Source: Psychrobacter jeotgali (GTDB taxonomy: Bacteria > Pseudomonadota > Gammaproteobacteria > Pseudomonadales > Moraxellaceae). Taken from it: a stretch of 64,000 nucleotides of DNA. Below, one piece after another: positions 44,253 through 53,468 of this stretch. Every line of letters begins with the position of its first letter. Position 1 is the stretch's first letter. The stretch is taken from NCBI RefSeq assembly GCF_904846315.1, contig NZ_CAJHAF010000001.1:1922001-1986000 (forward strand), given 5' to 3'. Made by a program: the position numbers and the translations under genes. A model generated the notes under the pieces. It was given only the letters and a program-made list of their open reading frames with translations. It was not told the origin of the DNA and ran no database searches.

Positions 44253-44701
44253 TTAACGGCACTCTTCTCTTTCAGAGGATTAAATAATATAGGTTAAAAA
44301 ACAACGTCTTCTATCTATTAAAAGATAAAAGACGTTAAAGGTCAAAGGATGCTAACACATAATATAAAAAACACCCTAATTAACAAAGGTTAAAATTACC
44401 AAGTATTACACTGCAAGTAGATCTGAGAGGCTTACAGCGGCTTGCCAAGCTGCTCAGTAAGCAGACTATAAATATAATATTGGATAGAAATACAAGCCCC
44501 CTCATTCTCAAGCATTTTAATCATGATAGAAAAAAGTAAGCAAATAGTATCGTTTTTGATGAGCAGAATATGCAATAAAAAAATATTAAAGCAAGTGCTT
44601 GCGCTTAGATCATGACAGCAATCAGAATATAAAAACCCCATTATATCAATAATATAACGGGGTTTTAGTTACTCTAATTAGCAGTAGTTATTATGAGCAT
44701 C
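44253..44701. other. intergenic region between FUSC and SPOR genes
   Basis: AT-rich, contains the SPOR-gene terminator (44632-44666) and promoter DNA for the FUSC gene. A 69-codon minus-strand frame (44432-44641) begins inside that terminator hairpin and is rejected. I see nothing else. Confidence 0.5.
44632..44666 (-). terminator. terminator of the SPOR-aroB-aroK transcript
   Basis: AAAACCCC(A)TTATAT pairs with ATATAACGGGGTTTT, with a short loop and A/T runs. It is 36 bases after the SPOR gene stop codon. Confidence 0.83.
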
Positions 44702-45775
44702 TTAATTGGTCTTTTCTTCAATTAACTCTTTAATGCTATCATTATTACCTTTATTCGCATTAGTCTCACTATTGCTATTTGAGCCAGCACTATTATTAGC
44801 ATTAGCGCTATTTTTATTAGCATTCGCACTACTGCCATTGTTACTACTAGGTGGTTTTGGAGCAGCAACAACAGGTGGTTTACTGGCTTCCGCAGCTTTG
44901 TCTTCTTTTTTCACAGAGTCAGAAGGTTGGCCCCCTTCAACACCAACCGTGCGCTCTTCATTTACGGACAAAGTCGCAGAAGTATCCGCTGACTGACGGA
45001 TGCTTTCATTAGTATTAATACTGCTATCACTACCATTTCTCGCAGGTGATTTATCAGTATCGGACTCTGCATTTTCCGCTGCAGGGGTAGTTTCTTGACG
45101 TACCGGTACCTCACGCTTAGTAGGCTGCAGCTTAACCGAGCGGGAACGTTTGGTACTCAAATCCTTAAGGGGTTCAGGGCGCTCATAGTTATCAATAATA
45201 CTAACATAACGGTTAATCTCCTCTGGTATTACCCTGACGTCAGATGGCAAGCCAAAATCCACTAATTTTGCTGCTCCAACCGCCTCTTGAGGACTGCTCA
45301 TCAGCCCATAAGTGAGCATATAACGCAGCTGATTGTCTTCATCACGGTAGCGGAAATAGGAAAACTTATTACGGTCCTTACGGCCTTCTAAATAGCTGAC
45401 AATTACGTCGTTTTCAGCTACGTTCATTACCTGTACAGTCCACTTGCCCTTATTCGCCAACAGATAGCGTTTGTCTTTAAATTCATCAGGATAACTACGT
45501 AAATCTCGTACCGTATCTTCAAAGTTAATCGGCTGTACGTCAGTATCAAGTTCATGTAACGCCTCGATAGAGAGCGGCTGCTTGAGCTCTTGGACAGTTA
45601 CATTGGGCGTAGCTATCGGAGCATTTTCTATTTTCGTTCCAATCGCCGGGGTTTGCACAAACATCCACAGTAATGCTGTTATCACCCCAAGTATCAAGGT
45701 CATCATCAACCATATTAATGCCTGGCGGCGATAGGACTTGCTAGCTTGGCGAGTCGTTGAAGGTGATACAGCCAT
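44702..45775 (-). CDS. SPOR-domain membrane protein of the aroKB locus
   Basis: 357 residues. One membrane anchor (about residues 19-40, ALIWLMMTLILGVITALLWMFV), then a SPOR-type domain near residues 108-200 (GKWTVQVMNVAENDVIVSYLEG..., then YGLMSSPQEAVGAAKLVDFGLPSDVRVIPEEINRYVSIID), then a C-terminal low-complexity tail of about 140 residues rich in Ser, Asn and Ala. SPOR domains bind denuded peptidoglycan glycan strands, as in FtsN and DamX. The gene follows aroB as damX does in E. coli, but in DamX the SPOR domain is at the C-terminus. The ATG follows ATCAAGGAAACTTC. Confidence 0.8.
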   Translation of the reverse strand: MAVSPSTTRQASKSYRRQALIWLMMTLILGVITALLWMFVQTPAIGTKIENAPIATPNVTVQELKQPLSIEALHELDTDVQPINFEDTVRDLRSYPDEFKDKRYLLANKGKWTVQVMNVAENDVIVSYLEGRKDRNKFSYFRYRDEDNQLRYMLTYGLMSSPQEAVGAAKLVDFGLPSDVRVIPEEINRYVSIIDNYERPEPLKDLSTKRSRSVKLQPTKREVPVRQETTPAAENAESDTDKSPARNGSDSSINTNESIRQSADTSATLSVNEERTVGVEGGQPSDSVKKEDKAAEASKPPVVAAPKPPSSNNGSSANANKNSANANNSAGSNSNSETNANKGNNDSIKELIEEKTN

Positions 45776-45928
45776 GAAGTTTCCTTGATAGAACTATTAT
45801 GATAAATAGAGCCGTTATGTTAAAAATATAATAATAACAAAGACAGCCTATCGCTTGATAATCACCATTAGTTGAACGGACTATAAGCTCAGGTTTTATT
45901 GGTATTAGTAAAGCTACATTATAACGCC

Positions 45929-47038
45929 TTATTGCACCGGCATGGATAGTACATCCGTTAATAACTGGCTCTCAAAGTCATCTGTTAATGCCGCCTCTCC
46001 TAATGATTTTAACAAAATTAGCCGAATTTGTCCGCCTTTGACCTTTTTATCATGACCCATTAAATTCAAAGCAATAGCAGGATCGATAGGCGGCGGAGTC
46101 ACTGGCAGATTAGCAAGTTTTAGTATGTGCTTAATGCGAGCTACCTCTTCTATAGTCAGCCAGCCCATGCGCTGTGATAGCTCGGCGGCCTGTACCATGC
46201 CGGCCGCGACCGCTTCACCATGCAGCCAATTACCATAGCCTTCGTGGGTCTCAATCACATGACCAAAAGTGTGACCAAAATTGAGCAAGGCACGGACGCC
46301 CGCCTCCCTTTCATCTTGGGCTACCACCTCTGCTTTATACTCACAGCAACGCTTGACAGCTTCACCGAGTACAGCCAAATCAAGCGCCATCATCGCCGGC
46401 AAATTTTCTTCAAGCCAACTCAAAAACTCCGCATCCATAATCAGCGCATACTTGATAACTTCAGCTAAGCCTGCTGATAGCTCACGCGGCGCTAAAGTCT
46501 GTAAAGTACTCATATCTGCAAGCACCATTTGTGGCTGCCAAAAGGCACCAATCATATTTTTGCCCTGCGGATGATTGATACCGGTTTTGCCGCCTACACT
46601 AGAATCTACTTGGGATAACAAAGTGGTTGGGATTTGAATAAAGTTAACTCCGCGCATAAAACTTGCCGCTGCAAAGCCCGTCATGTCTCCAATAACGCCG
46701 CCACCAAGCGCAATTAAAGTAACATCACGATTGAAATGCTGTGCCATTAATACGTCATAAATCTGATTAATACTGGACTGGTTTTTATATTGCTCACCAT
46801 CCGGCAGAATACAAGTCGCTACTGTGAACTGTGCCTCCAGCTCTGCTTGTAAAGGCTGCAAATATAAAGGAGCAACCGTATCATTAGTCACAATCAATAC
46901 TTGCTGACCACTAATATAAGGGGTAATCTGAGTCGCCATACTGCTGTTATCAGCGCTACTTTTTTCAGTAATGACTATAGGGTAGTCATGACTTTGGGCA
47001 TGTACTATTAAACTATCATGAAACAACGACCTTACCAT
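45929..47038 (-). CDS. aroB: 3-dehydroquinate synthase
   Basis: 369 residues. It converts DAHP to 3-dehydroquinate in the shikimate pathway. The NAD-binding and catalytic blocks are [60 protein letters not shown], and the zinc-binding region includes [15 protein letters not shown] and HGEAVAAGM. It follows aroK and precedes the SPOR gene. AGGAATGTTTT before the ATG is a good ribosome-binding site. The N-terminus is about 10 residues longer than E. coli AroB. Confidence 0.97.
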   Translation of the reverse strand: MVRSLFHDSLIVHAQSHDYPIVITEKSSADNSSMATQITPYISGQQVLIVTNDTVAPLYLQPLQAELEAQFTVATCILPDGEQYKNQSSINQIYDVLMAQHFNRDVTLIALGGGVIGDMTGFAAASFMRGVNFIQIPTTLLSQVDSSVGGKTGINHPQGKNMIGAFWQPQMVLADMSTLQTLAPRELSAGLAEVIKYALIMDAEFLSWLEENLPAMMALDLAVLGEAVKRCCEYKAEVVAQDEREAGVRALLNFGHTFGHVIETHEGYGNWLHGEAVAAGMVQAAELSQRMGWLTIEEVARIKHILKLANLPVTPPPIDPAIALNLMGHDKKVKGGQIRLILLKSLGEAALTDDFESQLLTDVLSMPVQ

Positions 47039-47083
47039 AAAACATTCCTATCCAATGATACCATTAATATTGAGCCAGCTAAA

Positions 47084-47644
47084 TTATGATGATTGTTGGT
47101 CAATGTCTACAGCTTCAGGCAACAAAAAAGACTCCAGCTTATGTATGAGCTGATTGACCATGTGCCTTGGATAAGTATGACCGGTGGGCATGACAATATG
47201 CGCAATTTCCCGATATAAAGGATCGCGAACACTATACAAATCTTGTAATATTTTTCTAGGATTAGGCTGCTGTAATAATGGTCTTGATTTGTCCTTGGCG
47301 GTACGTGCCATTTGCACATCAACCGGTGCATTAAGATAAACCACCACACCGCGCTGCTGTAAAAAATCACGATTTTCAGCCGATAAGACGGCACCGCCGC
47401 CAGTGGCAAGCACAATTTGCTTACGCTGGGTCAGCTCATCTATGGCTTTGGTCTCGCGTTCACGAAAACCTGCTTCACCTTCCTTGGCGAATATCCAAGC
47501 TATATCAGCGCCAGTCTGCGCTTCGATATACCAGTCACTATCCACAAAATCACGGCCTAGCTGTTTGGCCAATAATCGTCCAACCGTGGTCTTCCCCGCT
47601 CCCATCGGCCCGATTATAAATACCGACGGCAATTCCTCCAACAT
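47084..47644 (-). CDS. aroK: shikimate kinase
   Basis: 186 residues. It phosphorylates shikimate at O-3. Walker A is GPMGAGKTTVGRLLAKQL near residue 12, followed by DSDxxIE (FVDSDWYIE), the shikimate-binding FREREx motif FRERETKAI, and the GGGA motif ATGGGAVLS. The lid is RPLL. A short gap separates it from aroB. It precedes pilQ on the same strand with a terminator between them. The length is close to E. coli AroK (173), plus a short C-terminal extension. Confidence 0.96.
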   Translation of the reverse strand: MLEELPSVFIIGPMGAGKTTVGRLLAKQLGRDFVDSDWYIEAQTGADIAWIFAKEGEAGFRERETKAIDELTQRKQIVLATGGGAVLSAENRDFLQQRGVVVYLNAPVDVQMARTAKDKSRPLLQQPNPRKILQDLYSVRDPLYREIAHIVMPTGHTYPRHMVNQLIHKLESFLLPEAVDIDQQSS

Positions 47645-47755
47645 AATACTTACTCGGCTAAATTAACTATCATACAACGTCAAGGATATTCTGGCTAGTA
47701 ACAAGCGGTGATTAATAATCGCAAACCAATCAAAGCATCCTAAAAATTAGACCCT

Positions 47756-47785
47756 AAAAAAGCAAGCACTGAGGCTTGCTTTTTA
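47756..47785 (-). terminator. pilQ terminator
   Basis: Arms AAAAGCAAGC and GCTTGCTTTT with a loop of about 7 bases, flanked by A and T. It is 32 bases after the pilQ stop codon and separates the pil block from aroK. Confidence 0.85.
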
Positions 47786-47816
47786 GTAGGAAGATAAAAA
47801 CTTCGGCTAGGGCTCT

Positions 47817-50246
47817 TTAATCTAAACGGCTCATGCCATTATTAATAAGCTTGGGCGTGACAAAGATCAGTAATTCTTCTTTATTGTTACTGCGCACATC
47901 TTTACGGAATGCTCGACCAATATAAGGCAGATCACCTAAGAAAGGCACCTTATCAACGCCATTATTTGAGCGATTTCTAAAGATTCCGCCTAGTACCACC
48001 GTCTGTCCATCTTCAACGATGACATTGGTAGAGATAGAATCCTCAGAGATAGCCACCTGATTATTAATAATCATGGGTGTACCATTAGTAATCAATAACT
48101 GTAAGCCGATTTTGCCATCTGGGGTAATGTTTGGGGTAGCTTCCAAACTTAGTGCCGCCTCCTTAAAGCTAGTAGAAGTGGCACCACTAGCCGCCGCTTC
48201 TTGATAAGGAATTTGCGTACCTGATGAGACTTTCGCAGTCTGCTTGTCCGCTGTCAAAATCTTCGGCGTCGAGATAACTTCACCGCGATTGTCCGCTTGC
48301 AGGGCTGATAACTCTAAATCCAGCATAACATCTGACATAGCCAGCAAACCAAAAGCAATACTGCCCGCTGGATTCGCTACGCCTAAGTCCACATTTAAAT
48401 TGTCTGGACGGCTGATATCATAGGAAGGATAAGATACGGTTTGTCCATTCACCGTAGTAGTCTCTATATCGAAGTCTTTTAGATCCCACAAGGTTTGATC
48501 ACTACCACCAACTAATAGATTACGATTATTAGCAGCACCATTCGATAATATCCCCCAACGTACGCCAATCTCTTTACTAAAGCTATCGGTCGCGCTGACG
48601 ATCCGCGCCTCAATCATAACTTGCCGTACTGGAATGTCGATTTTACTGATAAGTCTGCGAATATTCTCGATGCTCTGCGCCACATCTTTTACAATCAAGG
48701 TATTAGTACGCTCATCAATAGTCACCGTCCCACGATTGGATAGTAGCGTATTGTTATCTCCAGCTCCATCTAGACGGCTATTTATACCACTACTGCCTCT
48801 ATTTGATGGCCCACTGCCTTGAGAAATTAAGTTGGAGATATCTTTGGCAATAGCGTAGCTGAGGCGAATATATTCCGTGCGTAGCGGTGCATAAGCTTCA
48901 ACCGCTTGCTGTGCTTCTAACTCTTGTGCTTCTTGGGTAGCAAGCTCAGTAGCAGGTGCAATTAAGATAACATTGCCATTTTCACGCTTATCGAGATTTT
49001 TACTTTTTAGGATAATATCAAGTGCTTGATCCCAAGGTACGTTGATGAGACGCAAAGTGATACTGCCACTTACCGAGTCGCTGGCAACAATATTCATATC
49101 GGTAAACTGGGCTAGAATATCCAGAACACTGCGCACCTCTACATCTTGGAACTCCATAGATAAGGGTTCGCCAGTATACACTTTTTCTTCAAGCGTAGGC
49201 TCGCGTAGGAGCTTAGGTTTTTCGATGCTGATATTTAGCTGATTGCCTGATTGATAAGCTTGATACTCATAATCATCCGTCATATTAATAGTAATGACAC
49301 CATTTTGACCTTGATTCCTAGTATCAATGCTGTCAACCAAACCACTATTAACATTGAGACGACGCAGCAGATTTCTGGGTATAGTGCTTCCGGTCATGCG
49401 CACTACCAGCTTGTTACCTTGACGTTGTACATCAACTGGAATGGCTTCGCTGACCAAAGCCATACTGATATTGCCGCCGCCATTACCTCCAGCGGTAAAA
49501 TTAAGTGCCGATAAACCATCATAGCTATACTGTCTACTGACCTGAGAGGCTGCGAGATTGGGATCCAACAATGGATTGACTCGCACTACCATAGTATCAG
49601 CAGGGACAGTGGTTTTGATAACCGACGTACGACTAACGCTTGGGGCAACCACGACATTACTAGCTTCTACAATAGGGGTGACCATTGGCGTAGTAATGAG
49701 CGTATTGGTATTGCTGATGACATTATTTGTGGTGGTAACTGGGCTAATCGTAGTCGCTGTGACAGCCGTTGGGGTAATAGTAGTCGTTGAAGTAGTAGCC
49801 GCTGGCGCTCTTAGCGCCCTACTGCCATCCGTCAGGGTTAATAATAACTCATTGCCATCAATCGCCGTAGTGTAATTACCGCTTTGCTCTAAACCTACAA
49901 TCAGCCGAGTCGTGCTATCATTACTCAGGGTGGTAACATCCTTAACCATACCGATATTATAATCACTATAGCGACTGGCAAGTCCATTTTGCACCTGCTC
50001 AAAATCTAATACCAAGCGGCTGGGAGCATCTAGCTGATAGGCGGTTGGCAACACAGGTTCACCAGTAAACCCTAAGCGTAGCTGCGTGACGGCAGGTGCT
50101 GTTTGTACTACCGAGACATTATTGATCCGCGGCTCAGCATAGGCGTTACTACTTATTGCAACCATACTGACTGCCAATGCTGAAATGGCAAAAGTAGAGG
50201 AAACTCGGTTACTCATCATCGTTACCTTGTTATTACGTCCTGTCAT
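47817..50246 (-). CDS. pilQ: type IV pilus secretin PilQ
   Basis: 809 residues; forms the outer-membrane pore for the pilus. The first ATG (50246) is supported by GAGGAATAAGTA. A signal peptide ends near AYA-E at about residue 38. Domains in order: two AMIN peptidoglycan-binding domains (about 40-140 and 245-350), a STN/N0 domain (SMEFQDVEVRSVLDILAQFTDMNIVA), N1 domain (RTEYIRLSYAIAKDISNLI), and the secretin core with IDIPVRQVMIEARIVSA and VPFLGDLPYIGRAFR near the C-terminus. Thr-rich linker at about 150-225. It is the last gene of pilMNOPQ. Confidence 0.96.
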   Translation of the reverse strand: MTGRNNKVTMMSNRVSSTFAISALAVSMVAISSNAYAEPRINNVSVVQTAPAVTQLRLGFTGEPVLPTAYQLDAPSRLVLDFEQVQNGLASRYSDYNIGMVKDVTTLSNDSTTRLIVGLEQSGNYTTAIDGNELLLTLTDGSRALRAPAATTSTTTITPTAVTATTISPVTTTNNVISNTNTLITTPMVTPIVEASNVVVAPSVSRTSVIKTTVPADTMVVRVNPLLDPNLAASQVSRQYSYDGLSALNFTAGGNGGGNISMALVSEAIPVDVQRQGNKLVVRMTGSTIPRNLLRRLNVNSGLVDSIDTRNQGQNGVITINMTDDYEYQAYQSGNQLNISIEKPKLLREPTLEEKVYTGEPLSMEFQDVEVRSVLDILAQFTDMNIVASDSVSGSITLRLINVPWDQALDIILKSKNLDKRENGNVILIAPATELATQEAQELEAQQAVEAYAPLRTEYIRLSYAIAKDISNLISQGSGPSNRGSSGINSRLDGAGDNNTLLSNRGTVTIDERTNTLIVKDVAQSIENIRRLISKIDIPVRQVMIEARIVSATDSFSKEIGVRWGILSNGAANNRNLLVGGSDQTLWDLKDFDIETTTVNGQTVSYPSYDISRPDNLNVDLGVANPAGSIAFGLLAMSDVMLDLELSALQADNRGEVISTPKILTADKQTAKVSSGTQIPYQEAAASGATSTSFKEAALSLEATPNITPDGKIGLQLLITNGTPMIINNQVAISEDSISTNVIVEDGQTVVLGGIFRNRSNNGVDKVPFLGDLPYIGRAFRKDVRSNNKEELLIFVTPKLINNGMSRLD

Positions 50247-50272
50247 TACTTATTCCTCAAAAACTTACCAAT

Positions 50273-50800
50273 TTAACTTATGGGAGAAACCAGCGACTGC
50301 GGTCTTTCAATAAACCCTGCGCGGCTGTCTGGTACAATTTCAATCAAATTAATCTGGGTGGGAGTGATCTCAACCACGCGTCCATCATTGAGTCCAAGAT
50401 AATCACCAACGGTTATGCTGGCGACCGAACCATCTGGACGCTGGATCAAAGCATATTGCAGCCCCTCAGGTGAGATAACCATCCCACGGAAGGTTAATTG
50501 TGCAAGCTCATACTGCTCGAGTGCATCCTTAGCTCTCGTAATATCTGGGCGTACACCATCTATAGAAGTCTGAGTATTCTGTACATTTACCAAACTGGGA
50601 GGTAAAAACGGACTACGTAGCAAGCTAGCACTATAAACAAAGTCTTCTATCAGCTCAGCTTGAGGTGGAGGCTCGATAGGCTGAGCCTGCTCATTACGAA
50701 TCTCATTCATTGACTGCTCTGCCATTCCAATACGGTCTGAACAACCTGTCGTCAAAGTTGCCATACTAACTATCAATAACGCCGGTAACTGCTTCATCAT
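50273..50800 (-). CDS. pilP: type IV pilus assembly lipoprotein PilP
   Basis: 175 residues. Lipobox LTTGC gives Cys near residue 20. The N-terminal stretch is disordered (residues 25-60) and ends in YSASLLRSPFLPPSL, the PilP pattern. The C-terminal beta domain has LTFRGMVISPEGLQYALIQRPDGSVASITVGDYLGLNDGRVVEI, the region that contacts PilQ. It bridges the PilNO inner-membrane subcomplex to the secretin. The start overlaps the pilO stop (TAATGATG), so translation is coupled. The family usually has about 175 residues. Confidence 0.94.
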   Translation of the reverse strand: MMKQLPALLIVSMATLTTGCSDRIGMAEQSMNEIRNEQAQPIEPPPQAELIEDFVYSASLLRSPFLPPSLVNVQNTQTSIDGVRPDITRAKDALEQYELAQLTFRGMVISPEGLQYALIQRPDGSVASITVGDYLGLNDGRVVEITPTQINLIEIVPDSRAGFIERPQSLVSPIS

Positions 50801-51549
50801 TAGTTGCTCCCTGCATCATCAATAACGGCATCATCTTCCGATGCTGAGTCTTTCGAGCGATAAGTTTTGGTTTGCAGCACCAAGTTCAGCTCAGGAATAG
50901 CCTCTAGCGTTGGTTGTGGGTTACTAACTTCAAAGTCATGCATAGTGATAATACGTGGCAAAGCAGCAAGGCCACTCATAAAGCTGCCGAACTGATGGTA
51001 TTCACCCAATGCAGCGATACGAATAGGCTGCTCAATGAAGAATTCATTTTCAACTTCAGGCTCTACAGAGATATCTTGGAAACGTATATTACTACCGACA
51101 CCAGTCATATTAATGCCTTCAACCAACTCAGATACTCGGGTGTCTTTAGGCAGCTGATCTAACAGGGTATTGAATTCTGTTTCCATCTGCGCTACTTGGA
51201 GCTTATAAGCTTCCAGATGACGGGCACGTGATTCTTTTTCGCGGTAGCTATCAAGTAAGGTTTGTTGCTCACTTTCAGCGGCATTGATTTGATCAATTTT
51301 ACTGCTGATGGGCAACGCCCAAGATAAAGCGGCAATAAAAGCGACGATGAATATTAATACCGTAACTTTGACCACTATTGGCCAACTACCATAGTTTTCG
51401 CTGTCTAGCGACTGAAAGCTGCTACGAAAATCATTAAAAGTAAACGGTTTTTTTGCGCTAATCACAGCATTAGTAGTGTTTGTTTTTTTAACGACACTTT
51501 TTTTGAGGTTGCTTTTATTAAGCAGACTGCTTTTACGGGTAATTTTCAT
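50800..51549 (-). CDS. pilO: type IV pilus inner-membrane protein PilO
   Basis: 249 residues. A basic cytoplasmic N-terminus of about 60 residues (RKSSLLNKSNLKKSVVKK...) precedes one membrane segment near residues 62-83 (TVLIFIVAFIAALSWALPI), then coiled coil, then a periplasmic ferredoxin-like domain (GVGSNIRFQDISVEPEV...). It forms a heterodimer with PilN in the alignment complex. It overlaps pilN by four bases (ATGA). The basic N-terminus is longer than in Pseudomonas PilO. Confidence 0.94.
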   Translation of the reverse strand: MKITRKSSLLNKSNLKKSVVKKTNTTNAVISAKKPFTFNDFRSSFQSLDSENYGSWPIVVKVTVLIFIVAFIAALSWALPISSKIDQINAAESEQQTLLDSYREKESRARHLEAYKLQVAQMETEFNTLLDQLPKDTRVSELVEGINMTGVGSNIRFQDISVEPEVENEFFIEQPIRIAALGEYHQFGSFMSGLAALPRIITMHDFEVSNPQPTLEAIPELNLVLQTKTYRSKDSASEDDAVIDDAGSN

Positions 51550-52223
51550 GAGTCACCTCCAGCTTTAGCGGTAACACTAGCCAGCGTAGCTGTCTCATCA
51601 ACGGTTGGCACGGTATTTTGCGACTGTACTTGAGTAGTGACTACAAACTGTACATAACTATCTTCAGGATAGACGGGGCGTGGTTGCCCATTGACAGTCT
51701 GAGTCTCATTTAGATCAGGTGCAGGCTGATAAGCACTGATATTCTGCTGAATATTACGTACTGCTGAGTTGCCCATCCATTGACTGTCATCGAGGTTGCG
51801 AATTAGACTTGATACCACATTTGGATTGTCAGCAAGACCCGTTAAGGTTAATAAATCCCCTTCTCGCTTTAAGCTATTTAGATACAGTGCTGGTGGCAGA
51901 GCTCTAGCCATGTCGTCCCATAAATGCACTGGTACTGGTCGACGGCCTTGCAAGTCTTGAATAACCTGCATGCGCGAGATAATATCTTCTCGGCGCTGCT
52001 CTAAAGTATCGATTTCTACTAAAGCGGCATCTAAGCGACTGTTTTCTTGTTTAATCAGCGCATTGGCATCAAGCTGCTCATCAAGCTCACTATTAAAATA
52101 ACTCCACGTTGCAAGTGCCGCTAATAGCGCCAACAAAGTAACGGTTGCCACTAACATGATAAATTCTTTGTTACGGCGCAAACGCTCTTCTTGTCGCCAC
52201 GGTAGTAAATTAATATGAGCCAT
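51546..52223 (-). CDS. pilN: type IV pilus inner-membrane protein PilN
   Basis: 225 residues. Its N-terminus MAHINLLPWRQEERLRRNKEF has the INLLPWR motif that docks into PilM. A membrane segment (about 22-43) is followed by coiled coil and a periplasmic domain (PPALYLNSLKREGDLLTLTGLADN). The C-terminal 45 residues are a polar tail. The gene overlaps pilM at its start (TAATG) and pilO at its end, so the operon is translationally coupled. Confidence 0.96.
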   Translation of the reverse strand: MAHINLLPWRQEERLRRNKEFIMLVATVTLLALLAALATWSYFNSELDEQLDANALIKQENSRLDAALVEIDTLEQRREDIISRMQVIQDLQGRRPVPVHLWDDMARALPPALYLNSLKREGDLLTLTGLADNPNVVSSLIRNLDDSQWMGNSAVRNIQQNISAYQPAPDLNETQTVNGQPRPVYPEDSYVQFVVTTQVQSQNTVPTVDETATLASVTAKAGGDS

Positions 52224-53278
52224 TAGTCAAAGCTCCTTAGGGCTAAACCACACGCAGCCATTAAGCTCGGTGCATCATTTATTAGCTGCTCGCTATCAAT
52301 ATGGGAGTTGATGGTCATATTAATAAATGGATTGGCAACCGAGACTGGCACATTAAGTTTTTGCTGTACCATGCCAGCAAGCCCTGGAATAGCGCTACTG
52401 CCACCAGCGATTACCAAATGGTCGATAGTATTGTATTGGCTAGAAGAGAAATAAAACTGTAGAGAGCGGGTAATTTGTTGCAGGATACTTTCCATAAAGG
52501 GCGTCAAAATCTCAGGATAATAATCATCCGGTAGAGTGTTGGTACGCTTATTAATCATGGCCTCTTCAAAGGATAGTCCGTAACGATTTTGGATAGATTC
52601 TGTGAGTTGTAGACCACCAAATAGCTGTTCACGGTTATAAACAAACTCACCATTTTTGGCTATATATAAGGTCGTTTGATTGTGGCCGATATCTACCAAA
52701 GCCACCAACTCAGGTAAATAAGGCAAGCTATCAACCATTAATTTAAAAGCACGCTCAATGGCATGAGACTCAATGTCTATCACTTTTGCCTTCAACCCCC
52801 CAAAAGCTAGCGCATCGATACGTTGTTCGACATTCTCTGAACGTGAGGCGGCCAATAATACCTGCACCATATTATCGCCTACTAAGGAAGGGCCTAGTAC
52901 TTCAAAATCTAGGTTGACTTCATCTAGTGGATACGGAATATATTGATCGGCATCTAAGCGAATTTGCGCTTCACGTTCAATATCACTAAGTGCCATATCC
53001 ATATCGATAACTTTAGTAATCACTGATGAACCTGATACTGAAGTTGCCGCCTCATTAGCGCTTATTTGGCAGCGTTTTAGCAAGCGGCCAATAGCTTCTC
53101 CCACAGCTTCAGTATCAACAATAAGCTTATCTATCACCACCCCCGGTGATAAACTTTCAATACCATAGGACTTCAGATGAAATAGGCCTTGCTGACGCTG
53201 AACGTCAGCTAGCTTCACTGAAGTGGCACAAATATCCACTCCAATAAAATGTTGACTCTTAGAAGGAAATATCTTCAC
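52223..53278 (-). CDS. pilM: type IV pilus actin-like ATPase PilM
   Basis: 351 residues starting with GTG; AAGGTGTAGAGTTC before it supplies the ribosome-binding site. The actin-like fold is shown by IGVDICATSVKLADVQ (phosphate 1), LVALVDIGHNQTTLYIAKNGEFVYNREQLFGG (phosphate 2) and HLVIAGGSSAIPGLAGMV (adenosine). PilM is cytoplasmic, binds ATP and the N-terminus of PilN, and links the motors to the pilus platform. First gene of pilMNOPQ; divergent from the PBP1A gene, the arrangement in Pseudomonas. Confidence 0.96.
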   Translation of the reverse strand: MKIFPSKSQHFIGVDICATSVKLADVQRQQGLFHLKSYGIESLSPGVVIDKLIVDTEAVGEAIGRLLKRCQISANEAATSVSGSSVITKVIDMDMALSDIEREAQIRLDADQYIPYPLDEVNLDFEVLGPSLVGDNMVQVLLAASRSENVEQRIDALAFGGLKAKVIDIESHAIERAFKLMVDSLPYLPELVALVDIGHNQTTLYIAKNGEFVYNREQLFGGLQLTESIQNRYGLSFEEAMINKRTNTLPDDYYPEILTPFMESILQQITRSLQFYFSSSQYNTIDHLVIAGGSSAIPGLAGMVQQKLNVPVSVANPFINMTINSHIDSEQLINDAPSLMAACGLALRSFD

Positions 53279-53468
53279 GAACTCTACACCTTACATGGGA
53301 GGTTTAGGTTAACATTAATGCAATAATTAGATACAATACTTTACTTTGTAGTAATACTCAAGTATTTAAATAGCTAGACGTGATAAATTACACATTTAGT
53401 ATGACCCACCTGTTTTGTTCAAGGTATAATGTGCTATTCGTTGCAATTTTTAATCGATAAGTCTTATT

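Noticed and set aside
44432-44641. 69-codon minus-strand ORF between FUSC and SPOR genes
   Set aside because: Its start lies within the terminator hairpin of the SPOR gene, there is no ribosome-binding site, and the composition looks like translated AT-rich intergenic DNA.
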